64,000 bases of DNA. Source: Linanthus parryae. Lineage: Eukaryota > Streptophyta > Magnoliopsida > Ericales > Polemoniaceae. Below the pieces are notes generated by a model. The model did no database searches and was not told where the DNA came from. It saw only the letters and a program-made list of their open reading frames with translations. Positions 17,789 through 27,619 of the stretch are shown here, piece by piece; position 1 is the first letter of the stretch, and every line of letters begins with the position of its first letter. Position numbers and translations under genes: made by a program. Where the stretch lies: the NCBI GenBank assembly GCA_023055425.1, contig JALGPY010000008.1:18883359-18947358 (forward strand). Reading direction: 5' to 3'.

Positions 17789-19038
17789 ACCCATTTCAAA
17801 ACTTCAATTAGAGATGGCAATCAAGAAAACTAGAGAACCCACCACACATTAATTCTTGACCATTTGGAAATATAGACAAGCTCTAACTCTAACTCAATCG
17901 TAATAACCTAACTGCCACAATCTTTCATTTCCAAACATGTTGCTCCAACACAGCAGTTTATCTCTCTAGGGGGCTAATACATGGATCGGATGAAACCAAA
18001 TAAGCCCTAACCTTGACAGAGCTGTGAGTCATCGACGAACCTCTTGTGCAGCTGCGGCGTCCACACCAGCCGTGCTCACTTCTGGGTCTTCGCCGCCGAC
18101 GACTCATCGTTCCCGTTCTCCGTCATCGTCGTCGACCCAGCTTCCTCCGCGCTGTTATCGATTCCCCTCGTCTTCCGCGAACCTGACCCATCCAGATCGA
18201 GCCCCTCCCTGGATCTATCCTCGTCCGAAGACTTCAAATTCAGATTGAAACTCCCCTGAAACTGACTTCGGATGCCGGAGAGCGTATTCCCCGACGCCAA
18301 ATAAACATCCATCATACTCCGGCTTGTAATCCTTCTCATCCTCCCGCTTGTAATCCTTCTCCTCCTCCGTCGTCGATTGAACCAGAGAAGACGGCGAAAG
18401 AGGGCGACGGCGATGAAGAACAGAAGGGGAAAGACTTAGATCTGGTTGGTGAAGGTGAGAGAGGGAGTAGGAGGGGGCGGAGAAGGACAATGGAGAAGGA
18501 GTGGGTGGAGATTAAGTCCGGACTTGGTGAAATGATACCGAAGAAAGACTTGACCTTCTTATGATGTTTGCACATAGAGGATCCACCTGCCAAATGAAAC
18601 CTGCAGATCGAGAGATTGACCCATAAACAAATGAAACCTTGATTTCCCTTCTTTCACATCTTCTATGATTAATGGGAAGATCTCTGTGTATGATATGGAG
18701 TGGTAGTTCGAAAATTTTTACTTAAAGGTGATTCTCAGAATTGGTTAAAGAATCTGATCGGGAAATTTGTGTTCTAACAGATCGATCCATCATCGGAAGA
18801 GGAGTAGAGAGATAGAGAAAAGATGGGCTATTAGGGTTAGAAATGAGGGGGTGAGGAGAAGAAATAATTTTATACCAGTGTAATTTTTCTTGAAGGTGAG
18901 GGTACATATGTCTTTTTGTCCCTCCGTTAGTTGTCGTTAGTCACCGTTAGCTGACAGGGGTGGTTTTTGTATATCCCCGAACAATAGGGTTGTTTTGTAT
19001 ATAACCCATACTCAAGGGGTGGTTTTTGTCTTTTACCC
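17446..19038. mobile_element. Non-autonomous MULE with possible captured gene pieces, copy 1
   Basis: Terminal inverted repeats of about 88 bp (17446-17534 and 18951-19038) begin GGGT(G/A)AAAGACAAAAACC. A perfect 9-bp target duplication TTTAAATTA flanks them (17437-17445 and 19039-19047), the hallmark of Mutator-like elements. No transposase is visible. The middle (about 17990-18600) is unusually GC-rich, with overlapping codon-like frames on both strands but no recognised protein, which suggests captured host exons (Pack-MULE-like). A CAA trinucleotide run lies at about 17748-17786. Confidence 0.85.
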
Positions 19039-19047
19039 TTTAAATTA

Positions 19048-19300
19048 GGGTAAAAGACATTTTTCACCCTCCGACTATGGACAAAAGACGTTTTACCACT
19101 TGATTTATGGAAAAATAGATTTTGCACCCTTGTTAACGGATGGAGGGTGGACAGATACCACCCTTCTGTTACAATCTGTTAGTGGAGGGGTGCAAAGTGA
19201 CTTTTTGGGACCATTTTACCCTTATTGATTTTGGACAAATACCACCCTTTTTTATTATTATAAAAGTCATCATGTTCTTTATGTTCTTGTGTTCTTGAGC
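19048..19300 (+). mobile_element. Second MULE-like end directly beside the first MULE
   Basis: Immediately after the right target duplication a new terminus starts (GGGTAAAAGACATTTTTCACC). It shows the motif order of the MULE ends: ACCCTT, TTAACGGATGG, CACCCTTCTGTTA, GGGGTGCAAAGTGAC, then CATTTTACCCTTATTG and GTTCTTGAGCACCACC. No opposite end was found. The first MULE therefore seems to have inserted exactly at the edge of an older relative. Confidence 0.5.
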
Positions 19301-19324
19301 ACCACCATATCACCATCACCACCA

Positions 19325-19439
19325 CCACACAATCGGATTCAGCATCATCATCATCATCATCATCATTAAAGGAGGAGGAGCAGAATCTATATGTGTTCGT
19401 TTGGCACAATGGGTTTGTGCCTGCATTGACCGCCGTCGT
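19325..19439 (+). pseudogene. Fragment of a kelch gene N-terminus, copy 1
   Basis: Reads SDSASSSSSSSLKEEEQNLY then VFVWHNGF, matching residues 32-56 of the complete kelch gene that starts about 500 bp downstream (SDSVSSSSKEEEKKKLLYVF). The frame ends at a stop at 19440-19442 and lacks a start codon. The CAT repeat inside is longer than in the gene. It lies next to the MULE-like end at 19048, so capture by that element or loss of an older tandem gene are both possible. Confidence 0.65.
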
Positions 19440-19480
19440 ATACTAAGTTTTGCATTCCGCCGTCGTATACTAAGTTTTGC
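19430..19480. repeat. 27-bp tandem repeat
   Basis: CCGCCGTCGTATACTAAGTT plus TTGCATT occurs twice in a row (19430-19456 and 19457-19480, the second short by three bases). The same pair is present in unit 2 at about 27217-27267. Confidence 0.7.
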
Positions 19481-19834
19481 TTAGATTATGCTAAGAGATG
19501 GCTTAAAAATTAAAACGCCATCAGGTAGATCAACAGAAGATGAAAAGGATGACGAACCACATAATGTTAGCTTCGAAGTTGGTAACTAGCCAGTTCAGAG
19601 CCACCTCTCAGACATGCACACTAAAGGGGTGGAACTGTTATTTTCCAAACTAGAAGAAGGTGAAAGTATCAATCCAACAAAACTACCCGAGTTGAAAGTG
19701 TCTTAAACCCTTTTCGCTTTTCATAAGATCTCTCACGTCGATCAGACCTAGGGTTTTGTTTTGTCTCCTACACATACTACTTTTGAACGCTCCCTCTCTC
19801 AACAAACGCATCAAAATCCTTCACCAATCAATCC

Positions 19835-21241
19835 ATGGCGTCGGCAAGGCAAAGATCATCATCATGGTCGTCATCGTCGACGAATTTGGGGTTAGAAGAA
19901 GAAGTTAAAGCCAAACAAAGGGTATTATCGGATTCGGTATCATCATCATCAAAGGAGGAGGAGAAGAAGAAGCTGTTGTATGTGTTCGTTTGGCACAATC
20001 GGTGCCGAGAGTACGCTTATAGCCTCTATGCCCTGGGCATCCCAAGTCCCGGTGGCACTATCATCAAAACCCAAACTTTCCAACTGGCAGGCGCACCATT
20101 AATAACTGACCCCGAACGATCTGATGTAGCTCCCCTCCTCCAGTTCCCGGAGTGGCGTCGTCGTCTTGGCATGAGATGCATTTGTCTGGATTCCAAGCTC
20201 TATTTCCTCGGAGGAGTGGTTCGTCTCGAACAACAATACCCCACACAAGTTTATGAACCTCTCGAACAACAATACCCCACAGAAGTTTATGAACCTCTCG
20301 AACAACAATACCGCACAGAAGTTTATGTTCTGGATTTGTCAAAGGAGGAGGAGACACCACCACCATTCGACAGGGATCGCCTCTTAAAGGTGCTGAACCC
20401 AGTCGCCAGTATGATTACAGGTAAAAGCCAACCCTGCGTTTCATTTGTGGCAGATGGTAAGATATTCGTGGTGTCTGGCAAGAAGAGTCCTCATAGAGGC
20501 GTCGTGTTGATGCAATTTGAGGTATTCAACCCGTCGTCCGGGGGTGAGGGTGGTGAGTGGTCTGAGGCCGAACATCAACCACCTTTCGATACAGCTCTTC
20601 ATCTATCTCCCCCTTTGGTCCTCGGCCGCACGGTCTTCTTTTGTGGTCTTGGTAAGGATTTTAAGGAGTTCTACTACTCCTACCACATAGACTCGGGCCT
20701 GTGGTCGGCCTACTGTCCTATGGATCGTTTCGGTTGCAGTAGTAATGATTTGGTGTCCATGTTGGGTGGTGAGGTTGTTGGGGAAACACTCTGGAAGGTT
20801 TGGTACCGCCCCGAGAGTACTCCTGAATTTCCTGTTCTTGCTGCTTTACCGTTAGATATCGGTGAGAGGAAGAAGCCGAAGGAAAAGAAGTTTTTCAGTA
20901 ATGTTGTGAGGTATTATATGCAATCTAATCCAGGTGGTGAAGACCCTCTTGAGCCATGCTCCATCCCCTACCCCAGTTATGCTCTGACACGCCTAGGGGC
21001 TTCCGCAGCAGCAACAGAAGAAGAAGATTATAGCGCCCGCCTGTGTTCCCTAGAGGTTGAATCCTATGTTGGTTTGTTTTCAACTCATCTTCGAATGAAT
21101 GTCGTACTTTTTGATGTACGTTGCGGAGTAAGAGACTCAGCGAAATACCTCGCTTCTGCCCATTACTGTATCGAGGCCGGCGTGGATCGCTGTCCCCACT
21201 TAGAGCTCATCGATGCCCACCTTGTAAGTCTCTCCTCCTAG
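19835..21241 (+). CDS. Kelch-type beta-propeller protein, gene 1
   Basis: Single long frame of 468 codons from ATG 19835. The N-terminus is serine-rich with a charged SKEEEKKK segment, then the conserved core YVFVWHNR...YSLYALGIP. Kelch-like blades include MRCICLDSKLYFLGG (113-127), TEVYVLDLS (161-169) and VSFVADGKIFVVSG (202-215). No F-box is visible, so this is a kelch protein of unknown role rather than an F-box/kelch ligase subunit. A consensus donor GTAAGT at 21224 and an acceptor TTGATTATCAG at 21777 would instead give CDS 19835-21223 plus 21778-21783, ending in HLV (464 aa). Both sites are kept in all three paralogs, so the spliced form is likely. Three in-frame copies of a 12-residue repeat (131-166) distinguish it from gene 2. 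Confidence 0.85.
   Translation: MASARQRSSSWSSSSTNLGLEEEVKAKQRVLSDSVSSSSKEEEKKKLLYVFVWHNRCREYAYSLYALGIPSPGGTIIKTQTFQLAGAPLITDPERSDVAPLLQFPEWRRRLGMRCICLDSKLYFLGGVVRLEQQYPTQVYEPLEQQYPTEVYEPLEQQYRTEVYVLDLSKEEETPPPFDRDRLLKVLNPVASMITGKSQPCVSFVADGKIFVVSGKKSPHRGVVLMQFEVFNPSSGGEGGEWSEAEHQPPFDTALHLSPPLVLGRTVFFCGLGKDFKEFYYSYHIDSGLWSAYCPMDRFGCSSNDLVSMLGGEVVGETLWKVWYRPESTPEFPVLAALPLDIGERKKPKEKKFFSNVVRYYMQSNPGGEDPLEPCSIPYPSYALTRLGASAAATEEEDYSARLCSLEVESYVGLFSTHLRMNVVLFDVRCGVRDSAKYLASAHYCIEAGVDRCPHLELIDAHLVSLSS
20225..20332 (+). repeat. 36-bp in-frame tandem repeat in kelch gene 1 (3 units)
   Basis: Units at 20225-20260, 20261-20296 and 20297-20332 encode LEQQYPTQVYEP, LEQQYPTEVYEP and LEQQYRTEVYVL. Gene 2 has two units (28010-28081). 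The difference accounts for the whole 12-residue length difference between the two proteins. Confidence 0.9.
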
Positions 21242-22843
21242 TTTAGTTGGTATAGCTCTCTTTGCTTTTGTTGTTTGTCTGATTGATTATATATGCTTTG
21301 CTACTTTGTTTCCCAAATAAAACATTGTGCCTGATCCTTGCTATGTGTATCCTCTATTTCACGTTAGCAACAAAGAACATGTGCAAGTGCAACAAATATT
21401 GTTTTTATTTTTATGATTGATGTATAATAAGACGATATAGATCACCAGTTCTCGGTATTTCGAAACAATATGCCTGATCCTTGCTGCAACTGTTGCAAGC
21501 AGTGTTTGATGGCATGCCACTGCTCTCATGTGTCCCATCAATCAGCCTACTAAAGGTGAATGGAATTTCGAGATTCGAACGAGTCGTTGTCTATTTTATG
21601 CTTAAATTCTAATTTTAATTCACACGTGTGATATCATTTCGAAACTCTTCACAATAGCCATGCTTGAATGTCGTGGTTATGTGTCTTGCAAATAATTGTG
21701 TGTTTTCTTATCTATTCCTTTATTTTGGCTATCCTTTTTAACCTGACGTTCTTGTAATTCATGGTATTGATTATCAGGTCTGAAGCTGTGCTTAGTTGAG
21801 TTTGCCCAATGTCAGTAAGTTCTGAGTAAGGCGAATGGAGTACGGTTTGCCATATATGTGTTGGGAAAGCTGGAGCAGCAGGAAAGCAGCAAGCATTGTG
21901 TTGCTGGGAGACGAGTGATTGTTACTGTCCTCCTCAAGTAGTAGTGGTGTTTAAACCGTGGAAACAACTTTCTTTTATTTAGTCCCTATCTTTTATTTAG
22001 TGGCCAACTTATGCTCTTATTTATAAGAGACGACATTGGGAAAATCCTGAATGCCATTGTTAATTTTTGAGCATTCAGTTTCTCCTGGACGTCCAATTAT
22101 TTCCAGGTCTCAACTAGAGTAACCGAGCAGGGCCAGCTAACTCTCGGGTGGCCCTAAGCAAAATACATGAGGCCCTTGCAGGAAAAATAAATAAATTTTA
22201 TTTTAAAAGAAAAAAATCATTTTTTGTTAATATTGTGTATCATTGTCTAATTAGACAATGGAAGTTGTAAATACAATCAACAATTCAACTAGACAATCTA
22301 CGGATATATATAGTCTAGAGATAGTTACGAGATTTTATGTGTAAATAATGAAGATAACCATTACGTAATTCCCTAATACCGACAATGAAAATTTCTCAAA
22401 AGAATAGATACCAGACTGTAAATTAGCACCAAAAAAATTTGCACGGCCATTTATATCACAGTGACCATCAAAATTGATTGAATGCCTGAATCTAAGAAAT
22501 TATATTAAATAATCATGTTCAGAAGATTGAGGAGGTATACGTTGAAAGAAGACCGAGTGGATGCGATAAAATACGACGCTGCTATATTCAAATGGTAGAA
22601 TATGTTGGAGGGAGTGATTTTAGGATTTACATGAGCATGATTTTCACAGATCGCGGTAAATTATCTACTACTATATCATTTGGCAGAAAAAGAGGCTAGA
22701 TTGCATTGGTGTTACCCAATGTTTCAATTTTGTGTGAATTTGTACCCACAATTTAAATGATGCATCGATAATGCCCATACTTTCTTTTTGTTGCAACGGT
22801 GATACTCTCCGTTAATGTGTTAATGTCTGTTACGTGCAAAGGA
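21242..22843 (+). other. Kelch gene 1 downstream region: probable intron, 3' exon, hAT-like end
   Basis: 21224-21777 behaves as an intron, with conserved ends and alignable blocks in all three kelch loci. The second exon starting at 21778 would hold the stop codon (TGA 21781-21783) and the 3' UTR. At 22128 CAGGGCCAGC followed by GGGTGGCCCTAAGC and GAGGCCC resembles one end of a plant hAT-type repeat; no partner end was found. The rest is AT-rich without genes. Confidence 0.5.
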
Positions 22844-23387
22844 ACCAAATCTTAGATCCAAATAAACTGATGCAAAATTAAACTTTTTTCCAGTGAAAAT
22901 TTCGAACTTGAGGAATCAGATTTCCAGGAAAAGGAACTTAGGTCCTCCTTTCTTTGTTTAATTCATGTGACTTTTTTACTTTTTTTTAGAAAAAGGTAAA
23001 AAAGTTGCTTACTTTGCTACTACTAATTTTTTTAAAAAGTTTCTCAAAAAAAATTAAAAAGTTTTAATTCTAATTTTAGAAAAAAAGACTGTTTACTTTG
23101 CTCCAATTTTATCTCCTAAAAACAAGATTTTATGAGTAAAAAGTAACAAACGTTGAAGTAAAAATAACCTACTTTTTTCTTTTTTAGTCTTAAGAAAATG
23201 TGAAAAATTTCTGTAAAAAATAGCTAAATAAAAAAAATTTGTGAACTAAAAAAATGTTAAAAGTCGCTTAAAATTAAACAAAGAAAACAGAGCATATAAT
23301 GTGTACAAAGGTAAACTTAATTGCACAATCCAAGGCCTTACCTATGAGAATAAAGCGTTTGTCCGGTTTGGTGGAGCACTTTCATGC
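22844..23387 (-). pseudogene. Relic of ADK exon 1 and intron 1, copy 1
   Basis: 22844-22935 matches ADK intron 1 (16812-16900), for example AACTGATGCAAAATT, CAGTGAAAATTTC and GGAATCA. 23307-23387 matches the end of exon 1 with its donor (ADK 16926-17010), for example TACCTATGAGAAT, GCGTTTGTCCGG and TTGGTGGAGCACTT. A MITE lies between the two parts. Only about 45 bp of exon remain and there is no start codon, so this is a dead 5' piece of ADK lying just upstream of the PP2C gene. Confidence 0.75.
22941..23292. mobile_element. MITE inside the ADK relic, copy 1
   Basis: Left end GGTCCTCCTTTCTTTGTTTA; right end in reverse complement GCTCTGTTTTCTTTGTTTAA. Both continue into a shared (A/G)TGACTTTT-type stretch, giving inverted repeats of about 35 bp. 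The interior is very AT-rich. It splits the ADK relic, so it inserted after that relic arose. The target duplication is not resolved. Confidence 0.55.
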
Positions 23388-23643
23388 TAATTGACGATCA
23401 TACCCTCGTTCATTACTCCAATTAACGGATTTACCTTTTCCTTCGGATTCTGAAACCAAACAATTAACGTAGTGCTAACTAATTACTGAGTAATATAATG
23501 CTACCGACATAGGGGAACACTTCTCCTATAAAATCATGTACCTAAGAGCTGATTTGAAATCAATTCCATCATACGTCTTTCTCTAGCTGCGATTGAAATT
23601 TGAACAAGTTGTATACTTACATGGAGGCAACATAATTCAAAGT

Positions 23644-24504
23644 ATGTATGACCAAGATCAACCCGAGGAGTCTTGGGGAAGTATTTGGCGTTTCTTTACA
23701 CCGCAACAAAAAACAAGCAGTTTAAAGATGAATGCATCGTCGCTGTATATCCCAAAAAGAGACGAGTCGATCCCTTTGGGAGAAGATAGTCACTTTATTA
23801 ATGTGGAGAAACAAACGGTTGGAGTTGCTGACGGCATTGGTTCTTGGAGGAAGAACGGCATAGATGCAGGCATGTACGCTAGGGAGTTGATGTTCAATTG
23901 CGTCAACACTCTTAACGATGATCAAGGAACAACAAAGCATGTTGATCCCAAAAAACTTCTCGAACAAGCATTCGAGAAGACAAGGGCAAAAGGGTCATCG
24001 ACGGCTTGTGTGCTTACCTTGCACGACAAGACTCTGCACGCAGCTAACGTAGGAGACAGCGGATTTATGGTCGTACGACGTGGCAGAGTCATCTATCAAT
24101 CACCAGTCCAACATCATGAGTACAATTGCCCGTATCAATTAGGCAATTCGTCGGACCATCCAGATGTTGCGCAAAAGTTGAGAGTTAAGGTGGAGGTTGG
24201 GGACGTCGTTCTGGTCGGGACAGACGGGTTGTTCGACAACTTGTTCGCGACAGATATTGAAGGGGCCGTCAGAAAACATTATAAGAGAGGGCCTCAAACA
24301 CTAGCGAACGTCATAGCCATTCGTGCACTGCGAAAGTCTAAGGAAAAGGATGCGGTCACGCCATTTTCTTTATTGTATGCACAAAAAGGTGGCCTTAAAC
24401 GCAAAGGGGGCAAAAAGGACGACATCACTGTCATTGTTGCGTTTGTAGTGAAATCGGAATATATGTACTGGCCACCTGAATCTCTTTACTGTCTGTTAAT
24501 TTAA
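23644..24504 (+). CDS. PP2C-type protein phosphatase (PTC7-like), gene 1, intronless
   Basis: Mn/Mg-dependent Ser/Thr phosphatase of 286 aa. I start at ATG 23644; the frame is open 17 codons further upstream but without an ATG. Motifs of the plant PTC7/PP2C55/PP2C80 group are in order: LGEDSHF (45-51), GVADGIGSW (60-68, metal-binding D63), RAKGSSTACV (114-123), NVGDSGFMVVRRG (135-147), VGTDGLFDNL (191-200, D194) and KKDDITVIV (257-265, D259/D260). All expected acidic metal ligands are present, so activity is plausible. The protein has no obvious transit peptide, unlike organellar relatives. The absence of introns, unusual for this group, suggests a retrocopy. A 4-codon upstream frame (ATG 23621) precedes the start. 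Confidence 0.85.
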   Translation: MYDQDQPEESWGSIWRFFTPQQKTSSLKMNASSLYIPKRDESIPLGEDSHFINVEKQTVGVADGIGSWRKNGIDAGMYARELMFNCVNTLNDDQGTTKHVDPKKLLEQAFEKTRAKGSSTACVLTLHDKTLHAANVGDSGFMVVRRGRVIYQSPVQHHEYNCPYQLGNSSDHPDVAQKLRVKVEVGDVVLVGTDGLFDNLFATDIEGAVRKHYKRGPQTLANVIAIRALRKSKEKDAVTPFSLLYAQKGGLKRKGGKKDDITVIVAFVVKSEYMYWPPESLYCLLI

Positions 24505-24883
24505 TGATAATGTCTAGGTGGGGAAGATATATTTGGATTACAACTTCTAGAGTTGTGTTGTTTCAAATCAATCAAACCGTTATTTGTTATATAAACTGAT
24601 ATGTTTCTTGCAATTCTATGTGAAGTTAGAGGGTAGACAGTGGCTAAACCCAGTTTTGGAACATTCGGCGAGGTTTCAGAGTGCCAGGTCATCGAGGCAA
24701 TTGATTTAAAATAAAAAATTGTTCCACATACTAAAGTACGAGCAAAAGAAAGTATGAAAATCTCAAAAATACGTGTTAGAAATTTGGTATTTTTTGTTTT
24801 TGCTTTTAAGGATCTCTTTTGCTACTATTACACGAAGAAAAATATGTTTTATCGTGCTTAAAATGTCTTATTACTTGAGCTAC
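24505..24883. other. PP2C gene 1 3' flank
   Basis: AT-rich 3' UTR and flank, nearly the same as 38768-39145 in unit 2. No clear poly(A) tract of a retrocopy remains. Confidence 0.4.
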
Positions 24884-25216
24884 TTTTTCTCTCTCTAAGT
24901 GGTCGCCTGAAGAAGAGAGACTGTTTCTAGAGAGAGAGAGATGGGTTTGTTCTGAATAGCTTGAACTTCGAAGCAGCAGAGTCTTCTTGTTCCAGGTTCA
25001 TCTGTTGGTAAATTGTTTATTATATCCTTCTTCTTTATTCCGAATTGCAAAGTTGGGCCAATTTTGATGATCATACTTGAGGGTTTTGGGCTTTTTAGCT
25101 TTATGGGCTCTTTTCTCTTTTTTAGGAATCTGATGCAAACACAACCCAACAAGCAAGGAATACCACAAAAGTGGCCCAGAAAAACAAGAATCTGCATTAA
25201 ATTTCGGAGGCCGTGT
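24884..25216 (-). promoter_or_regulatory. Duplicated ADK 5' leader/promoter without its gene
   Basis: Near-identical copy of 17105-17436, from the CTCTCTCTAAG leader through the GA-rich stretch. No ADK exon follows; the PP2C gene 1 flank lies on its other side. If it still works as a promoter it would transcribe leftward, antisense to PP2C gene 1. Confidence 0.6.
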
Positions 25217-25225
25217 TTTAAATTA

Positions 25226-25526
25226 GGGTGAAAGACAAAAACCACCCCTTGAGTATGGGTTATATACAAAAACAACCATATTGTTCGGGGATATACAAAA
25301 ACTGCCCTTGTCAGACACAAAAACACCCCTGTCAGTAACGGACGTAAGACAAATATCACCCTTCTGTTAATGTCAGCAAGTAGAGGGTGCAATATGACCT
25401 TTTAATGACCATTTTACTCTTAATTGTGTTTTTGTGTTTATTTTGTTGTTGTTTTAGGTGTTTAAAGTGTTCTTGAACACAGTTCTTAGGGTTCTTGAAC
25501 ACCACCTTCAAATCCCCACCACCGCC

Positions 25527-25559
<33 letters not shown>

Positions 25560-26809
25560 ACCCATTTCAAAACTTCAATTAGAGATGGCAATCAAGAAAA
25601 CTAGAGAACCCACCACACATTAATTCTTGACCATTTGGAAATATAGACAAGCTCTAACTCTAACTCAATCGTAATAACCTAACTGCCACAATCTTTCATT
25701 TCCAAACATGTTGCTCCAACACAGCAGTTTATCTCTCTAGGGGGCTAATACATGGATCGGATGAAACCAAATAAGCCCTAACCTTGACAGAGCTGTGAGT
25801 CATCGACGAACCTCTTGTGCAGCTGCGGCGTCCACACCAGCCGTGCTCACTTCTGGGTCTTCGCCGCCGACGACTCGTCGTTCCCGTTCTCCGTCATCGT
25901 CGTCGACCCAGCTTCCTCCGCGTTGTTATCGATTCCCCTCGTCTTCCGCGAACCTGACCCATCCAGATCGAGCCCCTCCCTGGATCTATCCTCGTCCGAA
26001 GACTTCAAATTCAGATTGAAACTCCCCTGAAACTGACTTCGGATGCCGGAGAGCGTATTCCCCGACGCCAAATAAACATCCATCATACTCCGGCTTGTAA
26101 TCCTTCTCATCCTCCCGCTTGTAATCCTTCTCCTCCTCCGTCGTCGATTGAACCAGAGAAGACGGCGAAAGAGGGCGACGGCGATGAAGAACAGAAGGGG
26201 AAAGACTTAGATCTGGTTGGTGAAGGTGAGAGAGGGAGTAGGAGGGGGCGGAGAAGGACAATGGAGAAGGAGTGGGTGGAGATTAAGTCCGGACTTGGTG
26301 AAATGATACCGAAGAAAGACTTGACCTTCTTATGATGTTTGCACATAGAGGATCCACCTGCCAAATGAAACCTGCAGATCGAGAGATTGACCCATAAACA
26401 AATGAAACCTTGAGTTCCCTTCTTTCACATCTTCTATGATTAATGGGAAGATCTCTGTGTATGATATGGAGTAGTAGTTCGAAATTTTTTACATAAAGGT
26501 GATTCTCAGAATTGGTTAAAGAATCTGATCGGGAAATTTGTGTTCTAACAGATCGATCCATCATCGGAAGAGGAGTAGAGAGATAGAGAAAAGATGGGCT
26601 ATTAGGGTTAGAAATGAGGGGGTGAGGAGAAGAAATAATTTTATACCAGTGTAATTTTTCTTGAAGGTGAGGGTACATATGTCTTTTTGTCCCTCCGTTA
26701 GTTGTCGTTAGTCACCGTTAGCTGACAGAGGTGGTTTTTGTATATCCCCGAACAATAGGGTTATTTTGTATATAACCCATACTCAAGGGGTGGTTTTTGT
26801 CTTTTACCC
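25226..26809. mobile_element. Non-autonomous MULE, copy 2
   Basis: Same insertion as 17446-19038, with identical TTTAAATTA duplications at 25217-25225 and 26810-26818. The element was therefore in place before the tandem duplication. It is 9 bp shorter than copy 1, mainly because of fewer CAA repeats (about 25528-25558). Confidence 0.85.
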
Positions 26810-26818
26810 TTTAAATTA

Positions 26819-27061
26819 GGGTAAAAGACATTTTTCACCCTCCGGCTATGGACAAAAGACGTTTTACCACTTGATTTATGGAAAAATAGATTTTGCACCC
26901 TTGTTAACGGATGGAGGGTGGACAGATACCACCCTTCTGTTACAATCTGTTAGTGGAGGGGTGCAAAGTGACTTTTTGGGACCATTTTACCCTTATTGAT
27001 TTTGGACAAATACCACCCTTTTTTATTATTATAAAAGTCATCATGTTCTTTATGTTCTTGT
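26819..27061 (+). mobile_element. Second MULE-like end, copy 2
   Basis: Same as 19048-19300 in unit 1. Confidence 0.45.
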
Positions 27062-27117
27062 GTTCTTGAGCACCACCATATCACCATCACCACCACCACC
27101 AAATCACCACCACCACA

Positions 27118-27226
27118 CAATCGGATTCAGCATCATCATCATCATCATCATTAAAGGAGGAGGAGCAGAATCTATATGTGTTCGTTTGGCACAATGGGTT
27201 TGTGCCTGCATTGACCGCCGTCGTAT
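27118..27226 (+). pseudogene. Fragment of a kelch gene N-terminus, copy 2
   Basis: Same relic as 19325-19439, with one CAT codon fewer and an extra CACCACCAAAT stretch before it. It ends at a stop soon after VFVWHNGF. Confidence 0.65.
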
Positions 27227-27619
27227 ACTAAGTTTTGCATTCCGCCGTCGTATACTAAGTTTTGCTTAGATTATGCTAAGAGATGGCTTAAAAATTAAAA
27301 CGCCATCAGGTAGATCAACAGAAGATGAAAAGGATGACGAACCACATAATGTTAGCTTCGAAGTTGGTAACTAGCCAGTTCAGAGCCACCTCTCAGACAT
27401 GCACACTAAAGGGGTGGAACTGTTATTTTCCAAACTAGAAGAAGGTGAAAGTATCAATCCAACAAAACTACCCGAGTTGAAAGTGTCTTAAACCCTTTTC
27501 GCTTTTCATAAGATCTCTCACGTCGATCAGACCTAGGGTTTTGTTTTGTCTCCTACACATACTACTTTTGAACGCTCCCTCTCTCAACAAACGCATCAAA
27601 ATCCTTCACCAATCAATCC

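Larger units (their letters stand above)
17105..24883. repeat. Tandem duplication unit 1 (7779 bp)
   Basis: Contains ADK 5' flank, MULE, kelch fragment, kelch gene, ADK exon-1 relic and PP2C gene. The next unit starts at 24884. The joint lies in a TTTTT shared by the ADK leader (AGGG-TTTTT-CTCTC) and the end of the unit (GAGCTAC-TTTTT-GATGAC, kept at the end of unit 2, 39141-39145). This is a microhomology-sized junction. Confidence 0.9.

Noticed and set aside
18024..18593. Overlapping open frames on both strands as host genes
   Set aside because: They lie wholly inside the MULE, are GC-driven and resemble no protein; repeated unchanged at 25795-26364 only because of the tandem duplication.
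19835..21241. Calling the kelch genes F-box/kelch proteins
   Set aside because: No F-box motif is visible before the kelch-like region in any of the three genes.
23593..23643. Longer N-terminus for PP2C gene 1 (and 37856-37906 for gene 2)
   Set aside because: The extension begins at TTG, not ATG, and contains an out-of-frame ATG. Plant genes rarely start at TTG, so I used ATG 23644 and 37907.
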